A stretch of 62,954 bases of DNA from Candidatus Nanopelagicaceae bacterium (GCA_947454735.1 CANGLK010000005.1:1-62954); one strand, 5' to 3'. Positions 53,105 through 62,064 are shown, counted from the first letter of the stretch. Notes: generated by a model from the letters alone, not told the origin. Numbers and translations are program-made.

Positions 53105-54277
53105 ATGAGCAAGACTCGAATCGGAATCGTGACAAAAGAGTGGCCCCCAGCGGTCTATGGCGGTGCAGGTGTTCACGTCGTTCAATTGACTGAGGCCTTG
53201 CGTAATGTAAGTGGCGTCGAGGTAGATGTGCATTGCTTCGGTGGAGTTCGCACCGATGGGTCTCACGGCTACTCCACACCAATCGAATTTGAGAATGCAA
53301 ACCCAGCCCTTCAGGCAATTGCCACGGATTTAGCGATCGCCCAGAACCTTGGTGAGGTTGATGTAATCCACTCACATACTTGGTATGCAAATATGGCAGG
53401 CCACACTGCATCCCTACTCTACGGAACGCCACATATTGTGAGCGCACACTCACTTGAGCCATTGCGTCCATGGAAAGCAGAGCAGCTCGGTGGTGGATAT
53501 CAGATTTCATCGTGGGCAGAGAAAACAGCTTACGAAGCTGCAGCGGCAATCATTGCTGTCAGTGATGGAATGCGCGCCGATGTATTAAAGGCATATCCCA
53601 ACGTTGACCCAGCAAAGGTTGTCACGATTCGCAATGGTGTTGATGTCACACGATTTGCTCCAAATAACGATACTTCGGTTCTGGAAGAGTTTGGAATTAC
53701 CGGTCGTTACGCCATGTTTGTTGGTCGAATCACTCGCCAAAAGGGTCTTGCACATCTCTTGCGTGCATGGAGAGATGTGCCGGCAGAATTCGGTCTCGTG
53801 CTTGCAGCCGGTAGCCCTGATGAACCCACTATTGGAAATGAAGTTGCTGAATTAATTGCAGAGCTTCAGAAGAGCCGTAGCAATATCTGGTGGATTAAAG
53901 AGATGCTCCCCCACGAGAAACTCACTGCAGCCCTTACACATGCAGATCTCTTCCTCTGTCCTTCTATCTACGAGCCACTTGGAATCGTCAATCTCGAAGC
54001 GATGGGGTGCGAGACCGCTGTTCTTGCATCTCGAGTCGGCGGAATTCCAGAAGTTGTCAACCACCACCAAACAGGTGAGTTAGTGGATTACACCGAAGAC
54101 GATATTCCTCAATTTGAAGGCGCGCTTACCGAAGCTATCACCCGTCTGATGGGTGATTCTGAGCTTCTCATCAAGTATGGCAAGGCTGGACGCCAACGCG
54201 CAGCATCTGAATTCGGCTGGGATGCAGTCGCTGCAACTACACTCGCACTCTATAAGTCAGTGATCAATAAGCGTTAA
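53105..54277 (+). CDS. glgA: Glycogen synthase / GlgM-type glycosyltransferase, actinobacterial
   Basis: GT4-type glycosyltransferase that uses ADP-glucose. The 390-residue protein starts GIVTKEWPPAVYGGAGVHVVQL, has VIHSHTWYANMAGH, VGRITRQKGLAHLLRAW, ADLFLCPSIYEPLGIVNLEAMGCETAV and the donor-binding EPLG. In Actinobacteria this clade makes either glycogen directly or maltose 1-phosphate (GlgM) for the GlgE route; sequence alone does not separate them. The neighbouring glgC supports ADP-glucose as donor. Confidence 0.9.
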   Translation: MSKTRIGIVTKEWPPAVYGGAGVHVVQLTEALRNVSGVEVDVHCFGGVRTDGSHGYSTPIEFENANPALQAIATDLAIAQNLGEVDVIHSHTWYANMAGHTASLLYGTPHIVSAHSLEPLRPWKAEQLGGGYQISSWAEKTAYEAAAAIIAVSDGMRADVLKAYPNVDPAKVVTIRNGVDVTRFAPNNDTSVLEEFGITGRYAMFVGRITRQKGLAHLLRAWRDVPAEFGLVLAAGSPDEPTIGNEVAELIAELQKSRSNIWWIKEMLPHEKLTAALTHADLFLCPSIYEPLGIVNLEAMGCETAVLASRVGGIPEVVNHHQTGELVDYTEDDIPQFEGALTEAITRLMGDSELLIKYGKAGRQRAASEFGWDAVAATTLALYKSVINKR

Positions 54278-54318
54278 CTCTTGATCAAAAGTGACCATAA
54301 GAAAGTATCGGAGATGTA

Positions 54319-55203
54319 ATGTCGCGTCGCGGCTGGATTCTATTTCTACTCACAGGCCTGCTTTGGGGCATTCCATATCTATTTATAAAGGTTGCAGTAG
54401 ATCCAGATAATGGTTTCACGCCCGCAATCGTTGTCTCTCTTCGCACCGCAATTGGCGCTGCAATCTTGATTCCTTGGTCAATTCGCCAGAAATCACTCGG
54501 TGCTGCAATTCGCGGAATCAAATATGTCGCACCTTATGCGCTTCTCGAGATGATTGGCCCTTGGATTCTTATCGGAACGGCTGAACAGAAGATCTCCTCT
54601 GGCCTTGCTGGACTCTTGATTGCATCAGTTCCTATCTGGGCCACAATCTTTGCCTCCATGAAGGGCGATAAGACTGTCTGGCATCACAAGCGCCTCTTCG
54701 GTCTCATCATCGGCTTTATCGGGCTCGTTGCAGTTGTTGGTATCGAGAGCATCAAGGGCAGCGCTGATCCACTTGCAATTGCAATGGTTCTCGTAGCCGC
54801 TGTCGGTTATTCATATGCGGTGATGTTTGTTCAGAGTGGGCTTCCAGGAGTTTCAGGTATTGCAATCAATGCAGTCGCAATGGTGATTACCTCACTCTTC
54901 TATCTTCCATTCGCCATTCATCAATGGCCAAGCCATCACATTGCGCCATCTGCAATCTGGTCAATTATCGGACTCGGCGTTCTCTCAACAGGGGCTGCCT
55001 TTGCAATCTTCTTTGCACTCACACCGATTATTGGTGTTGCCCGAGCATCGCTTGTGACTTACCTGAATACAGCATTTGCAGTGCTTCTTGGAGTCATTAT
55101 CTTGGGTGAGCCACTTACAATTGGCATCATTCTTGGCCTGCCGCTCGTCTTGATCGGCTCTTACTTTGCAAGTCGAAAGAGCGAGGTTGCAACTGATGCT
55201 TAG
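54319..55203 (+). CDS. EamA (DMT superfamily) transporter
   Basis: A 294-residue membrane protein of ten segments, two EamA repeats: WILFLLTGLLWGIPYLFIKV with SLRTAIGAAILI, and ALTPIIGVARASLVTYLNTAF with VLLGVIILGEPLTIGIILG. It is only distantly similar to the EamA protein at 45952. ATG 54319 has GGAG six bases before. It overlaps uppP by eight bases. Substrate unknown. Confidence 0.88.
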   Translation: MSRRGWILFLLTGLLWGIPYLFIKVAVDPDNGFTPAIVVSLRTAIGAAILIPWSIRQKSLGAAIRGIKYVAPYALLEMIGPWILIGTAEQKISSGLAGLLIASVPIWATIFASMKGDKTVWHHKRLFGLIIGFIGLVAVVGIESIKGSADPLAIAMVLVAAVGYSYAVMFVQSGLPGVSGIAINAVAMVITSLFYLPFAIHQWPSHHIAPSAIWSIIGLGVLSTGAAFAIFFALTPIIGVARASLVTYLNTAFAVLLGVIILGEPLTIGIILGLPLVLIGSYFASRKSEVATDA

Positions 55204-56029
55204 CGCAATTTTCTTAGGAATCGTTCAAGGACTAACAGAGTTCCTTCCCATCTCATCAAATGCTCACTTGGCGATCATCGGTCGTTTGATGAGCTCTGCG
55301 AAAGATCCCGGAGCGACATTTACTGCAATTACCCAGATTGGAACCGAGCTCGCTGTGCTCCTCTACTTCCGTAAAGATATCTTCTCGATTATCGCTGCAT
55401 GGTTAAAGTCGCTTAAGCCAAAGTCACACCTGACACATCACGAACGTAGCGATGCAAAGCTTGCCTGGCTTATTGGAATCGGAACTCTTCCAATTGTGGT
55501 GCTCGGTTATCTCGGTCAGAGCTACATTGAGAACGAACTGCGCTCTCTCTGGGTAATCGCATCAACACTAATAATCTTTGGTTTCCTCCTTGGATTCCTT
55601 GATTACATGGGTCGCAATGAGCGATCATTGGATCAACTCACACCAGGACATGGAATTCTCTACGGCTTCGCGCAATCTCTCGCACTGATTCCAGGCGTAT
55701 CTCGCTCTGGTGCAACTATCGCAATGGGACGCATCCTTGGCTATCGCCGTGAGTCAGCACTTCGCTACTCATTCCTACTTGCACTTCCTGCAGTATTTGG
55801 AAGCGGACTTTATGAGCTCAAGAAGGCTATTGATGAGCCTGGTGTTCGTGTATTTACAATGACTCAAACCCTAGTTGCAACAGCTGTTGCATTCGTTGTG
55901 GGTTATGCAGTGATTGCTTGGTTGATGCGTTACATCTCAACAAAGTCATTTACGCCATTTGTGATCTATCGAATCGTTCTTGGTTCAGCGTTACTCATTG
56001 CCCTTGCAACAGGTGCAATCAGCGCTTAA
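55196..56029 (+). CDS. uppP: Undecaprenyl-diphosphate phosphatase UppP (BacA)
   Basis: Recycles undecaprenyl diphosphate, the lipid carrier for cell wall synthesis. The 277-residue membrane protein has GIVQGLTEFLPISSNAHLAI (the usual SSTGHL reads SSNAHL) and the second motif LIPGVSRSGATIAMGRI. ATG 55196 overlaps the end of the EamA gene by eight bases; the frame from 55166 is longer than the family start. It converges on era with a 7-bp gap. Confidence 0.93.
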   Translation: MLSAIFLGIVQGLTEFLPISSNAHLAIIGRLMSSAKDPGATFTAITQIGTELAVLLYFRKDIFSIIAAWLKSLKPKSHLTHHERSDAKLAWLIGIGTLPIVVLGYLGQSYIENELRSLWVIASTLIIFGFLLGFLDYMGRNERSLDQLTPGHGILYGFAQSLALIPGVSRSGATIAMGRILGYRRESALRYSFLLALPAVFGSGLYELKKAIDEPGVRVFTMTQTLVATAVAFVVGYAVIAWLMRYISTKSFTPFVIYRIVLGSALLIALATGAISA

Positions 56030-56036
56030 TTAATTC

Positions 56037-56960
56037 TTAGTGTTTCTTATCTGAGAAGCCAAGGCGCTCTAATAGCTTTGGATCGCGCTGCCACTCTTTT
56101 GAGACCTTCACATGGAGGCCGAGGAAGATGCGCGCTCCGAGCTCGCGCTCAATATCTTTACGTGCGCGCATTCCAATATCTTTCAGGCGCTGACCTTGGT
56201 GTCCCAGAATGATCCCGGTCTGTGAATCGCGCTCAACGTGAATCGATGCGTGGATGTCATAGAAAGGTCGTGTGCCATTTGGTTCGCGCTCTGACATCTC
56301 ATCGATAGTGACCATGATTGAGTGTGGAAGCTCTTGGAGCGCATCACGCATCGCTGCCTCACGGATTAATTCGCAGATTAACTGCTCTGTGCCCTGATCG
56401 CTCTTCTGATCTTCTGGATAGAAGGCAGGACCGACTGGAATGTTCTCACCGATAATCTTTTCAAGAAGCTCAATCTGATCATGAATGACTGCAGAGACGG
56501 GAATGATTTCATCCCAAGTAAATCCCTCTGCAAGGTCGCTAATCGTCATTAAGCGATCTGCCAGGCTCTTCTTATTGACGGTATCGGTCTTGGTAACAAG
56601 AGCGAACTTCTTTGCACGTGGGTGCTTTGCAATCTCAGCTGCGATGAATTGATCTCCCGCGCCAGTTGCCTCATTTGCAGGAAGACACATCATGATGACA
56701 TCGACAGAATCAAGATTCTCATTAACAACCTTGTTGAGGTGGTGGCCCAGCAGAGTACGAGGCTTATGAACACCTGGCGTATCTACGAGGACCGCCTGAA
56801 AGTTTTCATTGTTGATGATTCCGCGAATTGCATGGCGCGTTGTGTTGGGGTGGTGCGAAGTAATCGCAATCTTGCTACCCACAAGAGCATTGATGAGAGT
56901 TGATTTACCTGTGTTTGGACGGCCAACAATGGCAACGAAGCCCGAACGGAAATCACTCAT
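56037..56960 (-). CDS. era: GTPase Era
   Basis: Assembles the small ribosomal subunit by binding 16S rRNA. The 307-residue protein has the G1 loop GRPNTGKSTLINAL, G3 DTPGVHKP, G4 TKTD, then the C-terminal KH domain (IILGHQGQRLKDIGMRARKDIE) ending LHVKVSKEW. Length is normal. Confidence 0.96.
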   Translation of the reverse strand: MSDFRSGFVAIVGRPNTGKSTLINALVGSKIAITSHHPNTTRHAIRGIINNENFQAVLVDTPGVHKPRTLLGHHLNKVVNENLDSVDVIMMCLPANEATGAGDQFIAAEIAKHPRAKKFALVTKTDTVNKKSLADRLMTISDLAEGFTWDEIIPVSAVIHDQIELLEKIIGENIPVGPAFYPEDQKSDQGTEQLICELIREAAMRDALQELPHSIMVTIDEMSEREPNGTRPFYDIHASIHVERDSQTGIILGHQGQRLKDIGMRARKDIERELGARIFLGLHVKVSKEWQRDPKLLERLGFSDKKH

Positions 56961-57010
56961 GGCATTATTCTCTCATTACTTCTCCCCCTTGTTGGACCAG
57001 AAAAGTTTCT

Positions 57011-57829
57011 CTAAACCAGAGTAGTCAGCAATTCGTAGGCATCAGCTACTGATGTGACGATCTCTGCGCTTCTTTCGCCAATTAATCGATGACATCCTTC
57101 TGATGTGGGAGCAGTGATTGGTCCAGGAATTGCCATTACTGGCCGCATTAAATCTGCTGCATCACGAGCTGTTCGAAGCGATCCACTTCTGAAGGCCGCT
57201 TCAACAACGAGGGTTCCCTTTGAGAGCGCAGCAATAAGGCGATTTCGCACTAAGAATCGGTGTGGCCGAGCAATCGAACCCGGAAGGTACTCGGTGATAA
57301 TCGCACCATTTTCTGCGATCTCATCGAAGAGGCGCTGATTGCCAGCTGGGTAGGTGCTATCAAGACCCGAGGCAGTAATTGCAACTGTTACCCCTTCTGC
57401 AATGAGTGCTCCTTTATGGGCGGCTGAATCAATGCCGTAAGCACCGCCACTAACAATCGACCATTCTCGATCGACAAAGCCAGCAGCAAACTCTTGAGCT
57501 GCTCGCACTCCGTACGGCGTGGGGTTTCGCGTTCCAACTATTGCAAGTGATGGCAAAGTCAGCGAAGCGATTTCACCTTTCACAATCAGAGCAACAGGAG
57601 GTACGGCAAGTTCATTGAGGCAAGCCGGCCACTGTGGATCTTCTGGAATGAGTAACTCGCCGCCGCATTGCGTGATGGCGTTATAGAGTGCACGAATGTC
57701 AGCTCGCTCATCCTTTGGAATCGCAGCATAAACAGATTCAACGCCCTCGCTTTCGATGGCGCGTGCAATCTTTACCGCTCCTGGCTCGTGGTGCGCCGCA
57801 ATAAGTAAGCGCATATCTCGAATTTCCAT
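57011..57829 (-). CDS. dprA: DNA processing protein DprA
   Basis: Loads RecA on incoming single-stranded DNA in natural transformation. The 272-residue protein has the Rossmann-like core: SLAIVGTRNPTPYGVRAA, SGGAYGIDSAAHKGAL, TEYLPGSIARPHRFLVRNRLIAALS and VVEAAFRSGSLRTARDA. It is shorter than many DprA proteins and lacks the C-terminal winged-helix region. ATG 57829 has GGGAG just before; the frame to 57988 would read through the terminator at 57873-57912. comM lies upstream on the same strand but is separated by a small-protein unit. Confidence 0.93.
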   Translation of the reverse strand: MEIRDMRLLIAAHHEPGAVKIARAIESEGVESVYAAIPKDERADIRALYNAITQCGGELLIPEDPQWPACLNELAVPPVALIVKGEIASLTLPSLAIVGTRNPTPYGVRAAQEFAAGFVDREWSIVSGGAYGIDSAAHKGALIAEGVTVAITASGLDSTYPAGNQRLFDEIAENGAIITEYLPGSIARPHRFLVRNRLIAALSKGTLVVEAAFRSGSLRTARDAADLMRPVMAIPGPITAPTSEGCHRLIGERSAEIVTSVADAYELLTTLV

Positions 57830-57872
57830 TTTGTCTCCCTTGTATTTTGGGGAAATCTTTTCAGTGTGTGAG

Positions 57873-57912
57873 TAAAAAAAATGTTGCCCACAGGAATTTG
57901 TGGGCAACATTT
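57873..57912 (-). terminator. Strong intrinsic terminator upstream of dprA
   Basis: On the minus strand a perfect 14-bp stem (57912-57899 with 57892-57879, core TGTTGCCCACA) closes a six-base loop and runs into eight T. It ends the small transcript from 58176, so dprA must use its own promoter between here and 57829. Confidence 0.93.
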
Positions 57913-57947
57913 CGTGGAGATTATTTAGACCGAAATAGGCAGCAGAA

Positions 57948-58010
57948 CTAATACCTTCGGTCAAACCACCAATTGAACCACTGCTCAAGTGACTTCAAGA
58001 ACCTCTTCAT
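57948..58010 (-). CDS. Possible 20-residue tryptophan-rich peptide
   Basis: A 21-codon frame reads MKRFLKSLEQWFNWWFDRRY and stop. The ATG begins one base after the TGA of the preceding small gene (TGA-T-ATG), which would allow coupled translation. The peptide is amphipathic and has three Trp, three Phe and five Arg/Lys. No ribosome binding site of its own is present and no homologue is recalled. It may be a real mini-protein or chance. Confidence 0.35.
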   Translation of the reverse strand: MKRFLKSLEQWFNWWFDRRY

Positions 58011-58011
58011 A

Positions 58012-58176
58012 TCAAGAAATAACTTGAAGTATTAGACCGAGCACTGCACCTACAACTAGGCAGGAAACCCAAAATATAGTGAACTCGGTGGACTCTACAA
58101 CATCCGCGATAATCTTCCAGATTCGAAGATTAATAAACTTCAAAATTGGTTCTCGTAGAAAACTCTTGAGAGACAT
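58012..58176 (-). CDS. Small hypothetical membrane protein, 54 residues
   Basis: Not recognised. The frame encodes a basic N-terminus (MSLKSFLREPILKFINLRIW) and one C-terminal membrane segment (FTIFWVSCLVVGAVLGLILQ). The ATG at 58176 has a good ribosome binding site AAGAGGG eight bases before; an upstream in-frame codon at 58233 is less likely. The local sequence is more AT-rich than the flanking genes. It lies alone between comM and dprA, with AT-rich promoter-like DNA before it (58177-58309) and a strong terminator after it. Confidence 0.6.
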   Translation of the reverse strand: MSLKSFLREPILKFINLRIWKIIADVVESTEFTIFWVSCLVVGAVLGLILQVIS

Positions 58177-58309
58177 GCAGGAAACCCTCTTCTTTCTGCT
58201 ATTTGAACTCAAATAGTAAAGCAAGGTTTTCAAGTACCTGTAATTTTTTACTCACGATATATTCACATAAACTCAAGTGCTTTATTCATATATTCGAGCA
58301 AATCTAGCT

Positions 58310-59824
58310 TTAGAAACCATCGCGAAGTTGATAGGCGCTCTTTACATCATCAACATTGGGCCGCTCACGTCCACCTAAATCTGCGAGGGTCCACGCCACA
58401 CGAATAACTTTATGGAGACCCCTTGCGGTAATTCGCTCTTGATCTAGCTCATCGTGAAGGAAATTCATCGCAGCTCGATCCGGTGAATATGTTGTACGTA
58501 GCGCTCGAGAAGGAATCTCCGCATTAAGCTTCCAAGGCTCATCTTTAAACCTTTTTGATGCACGTCCGCGCGCCTCTATGACACGCTCTCGCATGACATG
58601 CGAAGGCTCCCCCAACTCTTGCGAGGAGAGCTCGACTCTTCCAACAGGATCAACAGTGACTCGAAGATCAATGCGATCCATGAGTGGTCCTGATAACTTT
58701 CCTAGGTAACGGCGCACCTGCAGAGAAGAGCATTCGCATCCATGACCACGCCCTGAAAATTTGCCACAGGGGCAAGGATTTGCAGCGAGAACCAAGAGAA
58801 ATTGCGCAGGAAAGGTCACACTTCCAACTTGACGAGTAATCGTGATGGTCCCGGATTCAAGTGGCTGTCTTAGCGAATCCAGAATTCCTGTTGCGCACTC
58901 TGGCGCTTCATCAATAAAGAGCACGCCTCTATGCCCCAATGAGATTGCACCAGGCTGGATGTTGCGCCCTCCTCCACCAACGATTGATGCGCGAGATGCG
59001 CTGTGATGAGGAGAGATGATGGGTGCAACGCGAGACATCGCCGATCTCTGTGTAAGCCCTCCGGCAATCGAGTGAATTGCTGTTACCTCAAGCGCCTCTT
59101 CCACAGTCAAAGGTGGCAATATTGAAGGAATGCGAGATGCAATCATCGTCTTGCCGGCACCGGGTGGGCCAATGAGAAGTAAGTGATGTCCACCAGTTGC
59201 TGCCACCTCTGCCGCAAATCTTGCTTTTCCTTGACCTGCAACATCGGAAAAATCCAACGCTTCACCGTGGTGATCGATCTCTATATCGAGAGCTTCATTA
59301 AATGGATATTCACCAGTTAATAGCCAGCGATATATCTCGGAGATATCTTCAAAGGAGAGAATCTCCATCTGCTCCATCAGCTCTGCCTCACTTTGATTTG
59401 CTCGCGGGACGATTGCTCGCGTTATTCCATCCTTGTAGGCAGCGATTAGTGATGGAAGAACTCCTCGAACGGAGCGAATACCTCCATCGAGTGCGAGCTC
59501 ACCCAAGATGACAGCGCCATCGAGCGGTCCTTGTGGAATCACACCGTCTGCAACAAGGAGTGCCAGTGCGATTGCAAGATCAAAACCTGGTCCGCTCTTT
59601 GGTAACCATGCCGGCGAAAGTGAAACGGTGACCTTCTTATTGGGCCACTTCTGTCCGGTATTAGTCAGCGCCGCACGCACGCGATCACGTGATTCTTGAA
59701 GTGATGTATCGGGCAATCCTAGGAGTGAATACATCGGAATTCCGTCGGCAATATCGCACTCGATATCAATAACTGATCCGAGCAAACCTTGGAGTGAAAC
59801 GCCTTTTGTACGGCCAAGGGTCAT
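58310..59824 (-). CDS. comM: ComM/YifB-family Mg chelatase-like AAA+ ATPase
   Basis: AAA+ ATPase; ComM promotes branch migration during natural transformation in other bacteria. The 504-residue protein has an N-terminal Lon-like fold (VSLSPAWLPKSGPGFDLAIALALL), the Walker A loop LLIGPPGAGKTMIAS, Walker B GVLFIDEAPE, a zinc-ligand stretch ANPCPCGKFSGRGHGCEC, and the C-terminal ARTLADLGG-like AWTLADLGGRE. It overlaps yraN by four bases. Confidence 0.94.
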   Translation of the reverse strand: MTLGRTKGVSLQGLLGSVIDIECDIADGIPMYSLLGLPDTSLQESRDRVRAALTNTGQKWPNKKVTVSLSPAWLPKSGPGFDLAIALALLVADGVIPQGPLDGAVILGELALDGGIRSVRGVLPSLIAAYKDGITRAIVPRANQSEAELMEQMEILSFEDISEIYRWLLTGEYPFNEALDIEIDHHGEALDFSDVAGQGKARFAAEVAATGGHHLLLIGPPGAGKTMIASRIPSILPPLTVEEALEVTAIHSIAGGLTQRSAMSRVAPIISPHHSASRASIVGGGGRNIQPGAISLGHRGVLFIDEAPECATGILDSLRQPLESGTITITRQVGSVTFPAQFLLVLAANPCPCGKFSGRGHGCECSSLQVRRYLGKLSGPLMDRIDLRVTVDPVGRVELSSQELGEPSHVMRERVIEARGRASKRFKDEPWKLNAEIPSRALRTTYSPDRAAMNFLHDELDQERITARGLHKVIRVAWTLADLGGRERPNVDDVKSAYQLRDGF

Positions 59825-60192
59825 AGAACACCTGCGCGATATTCAAGGCAATGGCTGCCATCTGGGTTGATTAGAACTGATGCAATATCTATTGAGTATT
59901 CACACCCAAAACAATCGTGTGTAACAAGCCATCCCATTGCAAGTCGCTGCATCCTCAGAAGTTTGACCTTCGATATTGATTCAAAGGGATGACCAAATGC
60001 AAGAGAACTTCGGGTCTTCACCTCAATGAAGTGAAAGGTGCCGGATTTATCAAGGCTGATGAGATCAATCTCGCCCTCTCGGACTCGCCAATTTCGATCG
60101 AGAATTTCATCGCCTTGCTGCAATCGATAATCAGCAACGCGGCTTTCACCAAATGTACCTAGCGCTAAATTTCTACTCTTCTTAAGAACCAT
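59821..60192 (-). CDS. yraN: YraN family (UPF0102) nuclease-like protein
   Basis: A 123-residue protein with a restriction-endonuclease-like core: LGTFGESRVADYRLQQGDEI, REGEIDLISLD and FHFIEVKTRSS. The Asp and ExK residues of the PD-ExK fold are present. The role is unsettled. The order rnhB-yraN-comM-dprA is widely conserved, though here an extra small-protein unit splits comM from dprA. Confidence 0.92.
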   Translation of the reverse strand: MVLKKSRNLALGTFGESRVADYRLQQGDEILDRNWRVREGEIDLISLDKSGTFHFIEVKTRSSLAFGHPFESISKVKLLRMQRLAMGWLVTHDCFGCEYSIDIASVLINPDGSHCLEYRAGVL

Positions 60193-60249
60193 CCGCGAAC
60201 GGTAGGCGTGAATATCATTTCGACACCGCTTTGAGTAGTTGCCTGTGGA

Positions 60250-60864
60250 TTACAAAAGCGCTGCGATATTTGAGAATGATTTGCGATGAATCGGTAGAAC
60301 GCCCAGCTCTGCAATCGCCTTGGTATGTGCCGCAGTTATATACCCCTTATGTCCGGCAAAGCCATAGCCCGGATAGAGCGTATCCATCTCGCGCATAATT
60401 CGATCACGAGTCACCTTGGCAATAATGGAAGCAGCGCTTATGGATGTAACTACTTGATCGCCCTTCCAGACGGCAAGATTAGGAACGGCTAAACCTTCAA
60501 TCGCATATCCGTCAGTTAAAACATATGAAGGTGTAATTGATAGACCGTTCACTGCGCGACGCATTCCATCGAGATTTGCCGCATGCACTCCACGTGAATC
60601 AATCTCTTCGGGCGATACCTCAATAACGCTGACGGCTGCAGCGTTCTCCATTACAACGTCAAAGAGCACTTCACGCTTCTTCTCGCTAATCTCTTTTGAA
60701 TCACGCATCTCTGCCCACACATCGGCAAAGGGATCATCGAGAATGACAGATGCAATTACTAATGGACCAGCACATGGTCCGCGCCCTGCCTCATCAACTC
60801 CTGCAATGGGATTGATGCCAGCATCGCGCAACATCTCTTCGATGCGCTTGGCGGGAGCTGACAT
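60250..60864 (-). CDS. rnhB: Ribonuclease HII
   Basis: Cuts RNA in RNA-DNA hybrids and removes single ribonucleotides from DNA. The 204-residue protein has the catalytic GVDEAGRGPCAGPLV, RDSKEISEKKRE, the Asp in VLTDGYAIEG and ASIIAKVTRDRIM. ATG 60864 gives a standard start; the longer frame overlaps lepB. It follows lepB by 4 bp. Confidence 0.95.
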   Translation of the reverse strand: MSAPAKRIEEMLRDAGINPIAGVDEAGRGPCAGPLVIASVILDDPFADVWAEMRDSKEISEKKREVLFDVVMENAAAVSVIEVSPEEIDSRGVHAANLDGMRRAVNGLSITPSYVLTDGYAIEGLAVPNLAVWKGDQVVTSISAASIIAKVTRDRIMREMDTLYPGYGFAGHKGYITAAHTKAIAELGVLPIHRKSFSNIAALL

Positions 60865-60868
60865 GAAT

Positions 60869-61543
60869 TTACTTTTTTGCGAGTGGATCGTGCGAAGGAA
60901 CAAGGCCCGCGTTCTTAAGGGGCCAGATAATTCCAAATACTCGACCAGTTACCTTTGAGATAGGAACCATTCCATTGTTGACATCATCTTGGTGGTATCG
61001 AGAATCTGCAGATGCACCGCGGTGATCTCCCATAACCCAGATCTTGCCCTCAGGAACTGTCACATTAAAATCCATCTCCGATGGCTTATTGCCGGCGAAG
61101 ATATACGGCTCGTTCGTTGACTTGCCGTTAATTGCGAGTCCGCCCTTTGCATCACAGCAAATAATCTTGTCCCCTGCAACGCCGATAACGCGCTTGACTA
61201 AGAATTGTTTCGCGGGGTTTGGAAGAACTCCAGCGAATACAAGAACTTCTTTCACCTTAGAGATAACGATATTTCCCTGAGTTGAATCGACAGGTTGCGG
61301 TAACCAATTGGCTGGATCACGGAATACAACAACATCTCCACGATCAATTGACTTGGAGATAAATGGAATCTTATTTACTGCAACGCGATCATTGATCTGC
61401 AACGTGTTTTCCATTGATCCCGAAGGGATATAGAAGAATTGCACCAAGAAAGTCTTGATGAGAAGAGATACAGCGAGCGCGACAACGACAAGTACAGGGA
61501 ACTCGCGAAAGAACGAGCCCTTACGAGGCAGGTACTTAGAAAT
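60869..61543 (-). CDS. lepB: Signal peptidase I, probable AUU start
   Basis: Membrane serine protease that removes signal peptides of secreted proteins. With the ATT at 61543 as start the 224-residue protein has a cytoplasmic basic N-terminus, a membrane anchor (about residues 16-34, FPVLVVVALAVSLLIKTFL), the catalytic Ser43 in IPSGSMENTL, the Lys in FLVKRVIGVAGD and the late box WVMGDHRGASADSR. The frame has no ATG, GTG or TTG before a TTG at 61447, and starting there would lose the anchor. The ATT overlaps the rplS stop as TAATT, the place where TAATG stands in other junctions of this region. CTG at 61529 is another candidate. Without the anchor the enzyme would not be membrane bound. Confidence 0.85.
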   Translation of the reverse strand: MSKYLPRKGSFFREFPVLVVVALAVSLLIKTFLVQFFYIPSGSMENTLQINDRVAVNKIPFISKSIDRGDVVVFRDPANWLPQPVDSTQGNIVISKVKEVLVFAGVLPNPAKQFLVKRVIGVAGDKIICCDAKGGLAINGKSTNEPYIFAGNKPSEMDFNVTVPEGKIWVMGDHRGASADSRYHQDDVNNGMVPISKVTGRVFGIIWPLKNAGLVPSHDPLAKK

Positions 61544-62064
61544 TATTCCGCTGGCTTGTCTTCAGCTGCTGCTTCAGCAACAGGCGCGTCAGCAACAACA
61601 GCTGGTGTTTCAACCGCAACTTCTGCAGCAACAACCTCAGCTGGAACCTCTGCCACCGGGACGACAATCTCTGGCTCGGACACTGGAGTTGAAAGAATTC
61701 CATCGCCGTAACCAACAATGCCATCACGCTTTTCGCGGATCTTTGCAGCCTTACCGCGGAGATCGCGAAGGTAGTAAAGCTTTGCACGACGTACATCGCC
61801 CTTCTGGACGAGTTCAATCTTTTCAATCACTGGTGTGTGTACTGGGAATGTACGCTCAACACCAACGCCGTATGAAACCTTACGGATTGTGAATGTCTCA
61901 CGGACGCCATCGCCCTGACGACGGATGACTACACCCTGGAAGACCTGAAGACGTGACTTGTTACCTTCGATAACACGGACGTGAATCTTGAGCTCATCGC
62001 CTGCACGGAACTGTGGGATGTCCTTGCGGAGTGATGCTGCGTCTACGACGTCGAGAATGTTCAT
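61543..62064 (-). CDS. rplS: 50S ribosomal protein L19 with an extended acidic tail
   Basis: Ribosomal protein at the interface of the subunits. The core, about residues 1-113, has the usual segments [54 protein letters not shown] and [16 protein letters not shown]. After it, about 60 residues rich in Ala, Val, Pro and Glu (e.g. [17 protein letters not shown]) extend well beyond the usual length of 115-120. The start is ATG 62064, with GGA a short way upstream; the longer frame to 62121 is not family-like. A GC hairpin lies in the leader. Confidence 0.95.
   Translation of the reverse strand: MNILDVVDAASLRKDIPQFRAGDELKIHVRVIEGNKSRLQVFQGVVIRRQGDGVRETFTIRKVSYGVGVERTFPVHTPVIEKIELVQKGDVRRAKLYYLRDLRGKAAKIREKRDGIVGYGDGILSTPVSEPEIVVPVAEVPAEVVAAEVAVETPAVVADAPVAEAAAEDKPAE

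Noticed and set aside
57830-57988. Longer DprA starting at 57988
   Set aside because: It would be translated through a perfect terminator hairpin with a T-run, and the extra residues resemble nothing in DprA; ATG 57829 has a good ribosome binding site.
60869-61447. Signal peptidase I starting at TTG 61447
   Set aside because: The product would begin a few residues before the catalytic PSGSM and have no membrane anchor, although the anchor is encoded in frame just upstream.
61439-61892. Plus-strand Ala/Ser- and Gln-rich frames opposite rplS
   Set aside because: Low-complexity reverse translation of the L19 tail, with no ribosome binding sites or homology.
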